Source: Portulaca oleracea (taxonomy: Eukaryota; Streptophyta; Magnoliopsida; Caryophyllales; Portulacaceae). Taken from it: 64,000 bases of DNA. The notes below the pieces were generated by a model. The model had not been told where the DNA came from, made no database searches, and was given only the letters and a program-made list of their open reading frames with translations. The stretch's first letter is position 1; every line of letters begins with the position of its first letter. The DNA lies in NCBI GenBank assembly GCA_029582165.1, contig CM055875.1, positions 30,500,644 to 30,564,643 of the forward strand. The letters run 5' to 3'. Positions 58,891-64,000 of the stretch are shown in pieces. A program made the position numbers and the translations under genes.

Positions 58891-60525
58891 TTATGCGTTC
58901 ACAGGTATAGGAGCAACTGGTGGTGGAGGAGTTGGGTCTTTCTGGTTGGTTCTCCCCGACCTGGTAAGAAAAGCAGTATCAGCATAGTCATCCAGCTGAT
59001 GATCCTCCCGGGTGACTTTGTGGACCATCTTTGACTGTTTAGTTTCCTTGGTTAGGTTTTCTCCTTCGTCTCCCGGGTTTATCTTGAGTGATCCAACCTT
59101 AGGAGTGATCTCCTTGCATGTATCCTCGGGGTCACAATCCCAAGGAGTCTTGTCAGTTTGATACACGTCCTCTTCATCGCTATCCCATACTCCGTTGATA
59201 TGCATGAAGCCCGGGGCATAAACCTTGAATTTTGGAGCCCCTATGTCAGTGATGAAAATGGTGGGGTCCCAACTTCCTGAAGCGTTGGATATCATGGCGA
59301 CCCCGAATGGATTATTCTTGTTGTTAGGCTTTTGTTGGGCCGCTTTGGGTAGGGGTAAAGTCTGGACACAGATCATCCCTTCTATGATATTTTTGAGAGT
59401 AAAGCATCTCTCGGTATCATGACCTCGCATGCGGTGATAATTACAGAATTTCCCCGCGTCCCAGTTCTTTCCTTTTACTTCAGGTTCAGCTTTGATAGGG
59501 GGAAGTTCAATCTTTCCTTTCTTCACAAGACGATCTAAGGCCTCGGCGTACGATGTGTCGAGGGGTGTATAAGAGTTAAACCTTTGAATGACATGTGCTT
59601 CAACAACTTTTGGTTGCTGATTGGATGTTCCACCAACCCTTTTGATGGAAGTGGAGTTCTTCCATCCGGATGAAGTTGCAGATTTTTCAAGTTTGGCTTC
59701 TACCATTAACCCCAGTTTCTTCAGAGCTGAGACATCTGGAATCAGCTGGCATTCCATCATGTTAGCATATCTTGGCTTCAACCCTTGTATGAAAATTTGG
59801 ATCTGGTAATCCAAAGTCACCTTATCAGTCACAAGGGCCTTTTGTGCACTCCAGCGATGAAAATAGTTCATGAATGATTCTCCTTCGCCTTGCTTAATTG
59901 CCACCATGTCACTCATGGTTACATCAGCGTCTTGGCTAGCTGCATATTGCTGGATGAAAGCCTTATAAGTAGTTTCCCAGTTCTCTTGGACATCCAACGG
60001 TAAGGTGTAGTACCACTTTAGAACTTCATTGCTTAAAGTCCATGGGAAAACATGAGCATATAAGCTAGGGTCCACTTCCTTTAAGACCATCATGTGCGCA
60101 AAGCTGCGGACATGATGAGTAGGATTCTCCATAGCCTTAAATTTCTTCTCAGGTAACGAGAACTTATCAGGGAGTCTTGCTTGAGGAGTGCTTGGTAAGC
60201 TGATATCCAGAAAATGCTCTCTAAATTGAGGGATTTGTCTAAGCAGGGTTTGAAGTTTATCGACCCTATTGTCCCTGAATGGCATGAACTACTCATCTCG
60301 GGGCATAGTCCTTACGCTTCTGTCATCTTCATCAGGGACATCTTGCCCTATGCCTATCTTTTCATTGATCGTTTGAATGGCTTTGACAACGCCTTCCATT
60401 CTACGATCTTGTTGGTTGGCCCTTGTATCAATCAGGGTACGAATATCTCGCACTAAGGCTGAGAGGTCCGCTGCCGTAACAGGTTGGCCATGGGTTTCTT
60501 GATCTTGATCATTGTTTTCAGCCAT
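58891..60525 (-). pseudogene. Tat gag
   Basis: The ATG at 60525 gives MAENNDQDQETHGQP. A premature TAG lies at 60291-60289. After it come the capsid-like region (PDKFSLPEKKFKAMENPTHH, WYYTLPLDVQENWETTYKAF, IKQGEGESFMNYFHRW, FIQGLKPRYANMMECQ) and a variant zinc knuckle C-x2-H-x4-H-x4-C in FCNYHRMRGHDTERCFTLK near 59420-59440. That C/H pattern is typical of Tat/Ogre gag. The end is acidic, then PPPPVAPIPVNA and TAA. Confidence 0.88.
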
Positions 60526-61668
60526 GAAGTCAGACGGAATGGACACAATATCACTGTCTATGAGCGAAGTTTGGGATGAGGTATCCGCGTCGGTGCCGGC
60601 GGATAGACTCCTGTTCGATGTTGCAGTCGGGTTCGGTGAGAAACTTATCAGCCTTCGAGATCCAACCCTAGCCCAGAACTTGACTCTTGACTCTTTAGGT
60701 CCTATTTTGCCTGTATGGAAATTTCATATTAGAACAACATCAACACCCGACACGTGCCTACCCGATGCATGCCATTACCTAATGACCTATATGAACAACC
60801 TAATGCAGACCATGCGTATATGTTGACTCTTTTTTTTTTTTTGACTTGACTCGCCCAACATTGGGCTTGCATGATGACCTCTAGCCTAAAATGAGACTAT
60901 GTACGGGTAAAGTCCATCGGATCATCATAAGATCGAGTCAACATTAAAGTTTTAATGAACTCAGATTCGAATGATGACCGGATACACTTTATGGGCCCAA
61001 ATACAACCAAGGGTTGGACAAAGTCAAGCTAAGTTCTCGGGTTTAATCAAACTTCTTTGATTTGGGCCCAAGAGAGACCTCTAGGTCTTCTTTAACTTTT
61101 GCATGACTATTGCCCAAACTAGAGCGGTGTTTGGGGGGAAAGACCTTATGAGACCGACTTTTAAAAAAGAAAAACATATAGCACATAATTTACATATATC
61201 ACAACAATGATGCACATAGCATACAAAATGGGTAATGCACCTAACCAAGCTTCTATATTCACGGGTTTAAGGTCGGATACCTAAAACTATCATACTCATG
61301 TCTCTCACTCGCCACAAATTCTATGGAGTTCATAGTAGTGTGACCCGTGTGTTTCTCACGAAGTTTTAAGGAAAAATGTAAGTTCATAATCCCAAAAAAT
61401 TTGGAGTGCTTCATGAGTGGGAAAGCAATTAACGAACTTCTCGGAATGTAAGGTTCATTCCTTGAATCCGGAAATATACTTTACCCAAAAGGGAAAAAGG
61501 GTTAACCTAAACGGTACCTTTGGGTTCATCCCGAGTTATTAAAAACCGAGTTGGAGGTCCGTATGCACGATGCCTAACTAAATAATAAAAATCACAAGAA
61601 TTAATTTCTCCTTTTCTACTAAAAAAAAATTAAAAACCGATTTTTCAAGTTTTACCCTCTTAAAGTAA
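60526..61668 (-). other. 5' leader of the Tat element
   Basis: Untranslated stretch between the primer binding site and the gag ATG, 1.1 kb. No open frame of interest on the minus strand. Confidence 0.7.
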
Positions 61669-61689
61669 GTCCCCAGTGGAGTCGCCATT
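61669..61689 (-). promoter_or_regulatory. primer binding site of the Tat element
   Basis: On the minus strand TGGCGACTCCACTGGGGAC follows the 5' LTR end (CCAACA) by two bases. From memory this type of site in Ogre/Tat elements is complementary to a tRNA-Arg; the match to a specific tRNA could not be checked. Confidence 0.75.
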
Positions 61690-63238
61690 TGTTGGACCCG
61701 GGAAAATCCCCGTGGTATCCCTCGCGGTAAACGGCGAGTCGAAAGGGGTGTCTTTTCTTTGAGAAGATTTGCTTGAATTTCCGTTTAGATAAATTAAAAC
61801 TAAAACTCAAGTAAACTCCCCTTTTTTTAAGATCTTATTAAAGTTTTTAGATCTTATTAAAGTTTGACAATTTTATTTATTCAGAAAGTGAACAGAAAAT
61901 AAAAAAGAAAGAAACGAAAAAAAAGACAAACAGAGAACCCCGGGACTGGCTCAAGGGTTTCTGTAGCAATACTGCAGTATTGCTTTGCCCGACCTCGGGA
62001 TGCTTTTCGAGACAGAAAAAATAAAATCTCTTTTTTTTTAGCTTTCCGAATCAGAAAATAAAATACGAAAGAAAAGAAATAAAAGCGAGAGGAAATAAAA
62101 AAAAAGAAGACTCGAACCCGGGACTGAGGCAGCGATACCTGCAAGTATCGTGGGCCGGGAATCCAGAAAATGGCCCTGATCCGGAAGTCAGGTCCGGGCC
62201 GTGGGTCGGGGCTAGGTATTCTGTCCGTCCCGGTCTCGAAACCTACTTCCGAACTTAGGGATTCGGACAAAAAAAAAAACTAAGAAAACTTGTATTTTCG
62301 TAATTAACTTTCTGAAATCCGAAAAAGAGAAATAAAAGAAAGAAAAGAAGAGAGAGTCGCCAATTAATTTTTGAACGAGAATTAATAAACTCAAGAAAAA
62401 GAAGACTCCACAAACCACGAACCACGAGATTCGGATCCGGGGGTAAGGTTACGAATTCAGGAATAAAAAAATTCCCGAATCCGCCCGTTCAACGAACGGA
62501 CTTTACTAAACCGGTTAAATAAAAAGAAAGAAGAAGAGGGGAAAAGAAGAGAGTAGAACGGAGTATTAATTAGTGTAATTAGTGTTATTTAGTTACATAC
62601 AAATGCAATAATAAAACGAGAAATAAATGCAAGAAATAAAAGAATTGAACAAGAACGTACCTTTATTCACAAGCAATCCATATTATTTAGGTCGAGTTTA
62701 GAATTAACTCAAGTTACAAAATAATATGAATGGAGAAAGAATAGAGAAAAAGAAAATAACGATGTCAATTAAGTGTATGCAAAAATGAGAGAAGAAGAGG
62801 GGAGAAGAAGAAGGTGAAATCACCAAGTGTCAATACGCTAGGGTGATTTCGGTGTAGGGTTTAAGTGAGGGATGAGAGGGGTTTTTATAGGAGAAAATAG
62901 GGTTGGAAATTTAGCTCAAAAAAGGAGGGGGAAAAATGACCTAATACCGCCAAGTATTGGGCTTTTCTGGGAGCCCGGCTGCCGTGGCACGCAACCCTAG
63001 GCAGGCGGAAGCGCCTCGGGTCGGGCAGAATCCACCCCTAATACCTGGCGGTATGCCGGGCCGGATCTGCCTGGCCCGGGTCTGTTTCTGCGCCTTGGGC
63101 CGCGTGCAGGAATGGTTTTGGGCTGATTTTTGGTTTTTTTTATTATTTTTTTTTTGCATTTCACTTACTTTGGCATTTTTCCTAAAAACAAAATAAAAAT
63201 AATTACAATAATTACGAGACACTTTTTGGGGGTCTACA
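61690..63238 (-). repeat. 5' LTR of the Tat element
   Basis: 1,549 bp, direct repeat of 44839-46390. On the plus strand it starts TGTTGGACCCGGG and ends GGGTCTACA. Holds four of the dyad motifs, one of them shortened symmetrically (61968-61983). Confidence 0.92.
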
Positions 63239-64000
63239 CATACCTTTTTGGAAAGCCCAAGATATTCCCTACAATGATCATGTTCAACTTTTAAACCACA
63301 GAAATCACTAACCCTTCGAAAAATGTCAATCTTTAGACTGACGTTAAATGTTCACAAATTCGCGCAACATCACGGTTTTGGCCATAACTCCTAATATACT
63401 TATCAAAACGATGAGCTACAAAAACTGGGTATTAGATAACATTTTAATCTACTTATTCATGTCATAGAATAGCACAAAATCACATCCCTCATCTTCTAGA
63501 AAAACCAAATACCAACCAGTTTGTAAACTTCCTCATGGAAACACTTGCATGCTTGATTAAACCTCATAATTTACCATAATCACTTCCTAAAACATATTCT
63601 TCAATCACAAGAGCAAATTTCCAGAATTAAAATCATAAAGAAAAACTTCATCTTGACCAAATCTTATACATGCAAAGCCCAATTCAATTATATATCATGC
63701 TCCTAAACATGATACTTGACAAATTCAACACTAAAAGTCATAAAATTCATCCTTTTGCTAGATAAATCCTCTTTTAAACACATACATTCACATTTAATTT
63801 ACAAACTCACTCTTTCATAAAAGAATCAAGCCTCCTAAACCACATGCATGTCACAATCCACCATCATCCATTCTCATTTAATCATAAAAACTTAAGATTA
63901 ACACAACTTACCCAAAATTCACTCTTTGAGGCTTGGATTTCTTCACTTCTCACTTGGTGAACTTAGAAACACTTGGTTTACCTATGAAATAACATGAAAA

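Larger units (their letters stand above)
44839..63238 (-). mobile_element. 18.4-kb Tat-clade Ty3/gypsy element with antisense genes
   Basis: Two LTRs of about 1.55 kb (44839-46390 and 61690-63238) in direct repeat and a perfect CATAC duplication outside (44834-44838 and 63239-63243) define the element. gag, protease, RT, RNase H, a second archaeal-type RNase H and integrase follow in that order on the minus strand. The second RNase H places it in the Tat clade (relatives of Ogre, Retand and Grande). The left LTR is therefore the 3' LTR. The 46.4-53.7 kb part holds tandem repeats and two genes on the opposite strand. Internal stops and frameshifts make gag-pol inactive. Confidence 0.93.
42677..64000. 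mobile_element. large LTR element (LTR region), continues past the window
   Basis: Begins TGTAACACCCTCAGGTTACT inside the TRIM-A 3' LTR and contains no open frame of note in 42677-44838 or 63244-64000. The TGTAACACC start, length over 2.5 kb and lack of coding suggest a long LTR, possibly of a chromovirus such as Tekay/Del, but no protein is in view to confirm it. It has repeated GGCACG-containing phrases (43700-43800). It is split by the Tat element at 44839-63238. Confidence 0.55.

Overview
The window is nuclear DNA from a flowering plant, most likely a eudicot. The evidence is the spliced genes with GT..AG introns, AT-rich spacers, and plant-type transposons (L1-type LINEs with DUF4283/zinc-knuckle ORF1, Stowaway, Mutator and CACTA-like MITEs, TRIMs, a Tat-clade Ty3/gypsy element). 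I cannot name the species. Only about the first 8 kb holds ordinary host genes; everything after about 10.5 kb is layered mobile DNA.

Host genes (1-8.3 kb). The 3' five exons of a mitochondrial-type peptide chain release factor 2 gene lie on the + strand (2093-4833), and its upstream part contains a microsatellite-filled MITE (785-1816). Tail to tail with it is a complete six-exon gene on the - strand (8077-5462) for a 414-residue protein of the plant TRF-like/ASG1-like family. Its exon junctions all join in frame.

LINE/MITE belt (10.5-40.8 kb). There are three decayed minus-strand LINE copies (10560-11300, 13240-16215, 18600-21390) and one nearly full-length plus-strand LINE (23890-28983) with a perfect 12-bp target-site duplication but many stops. 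Around them sit a SINE, Stowaway-type MITEs, four Mutator-like MITEs with 9-10-bp duplications or near-duplications, CACTA-like termini, hAT-like elements and a Copia-like LTR. The third LINE lies exactly between two copies of a ~650-bp segment.

Nested LTR-element stack (40.8-64 kb). A miniature LTR element (TRIM family A) was invaded by an unusual three-LTR, head-to-head TRIM-B structure with a perfect GAGAT duplication, then by a 33-bp mini-element with a GAACC duplication, then by a large LTR element starting at 42677. That large element was in turn split by an 18.4-kb Tat-clade element (44839-63238, perfect CATAC duplication, gag-pol on the - strand).

The Tat element is the most interesting object. 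Its gag-pol is dead (in-frame stops and frameshifts), but it keeps a dual RNase H and a predicted in-frame 113-nt intron between protease and RT. In its 3' half, on the opposite strand, it carries two plant-mobile-domain-related genes. One of them (51900-53658, two exons, 495 residues) is open throughout. It also carries about two dozen copies of a short dyad motif (core ATACC-N4-GGTAT), present in the LTRs, in the leader of one antisense gene and in the intron of the other, plus a 32-33-bp tandem array next to the 3' LTR.
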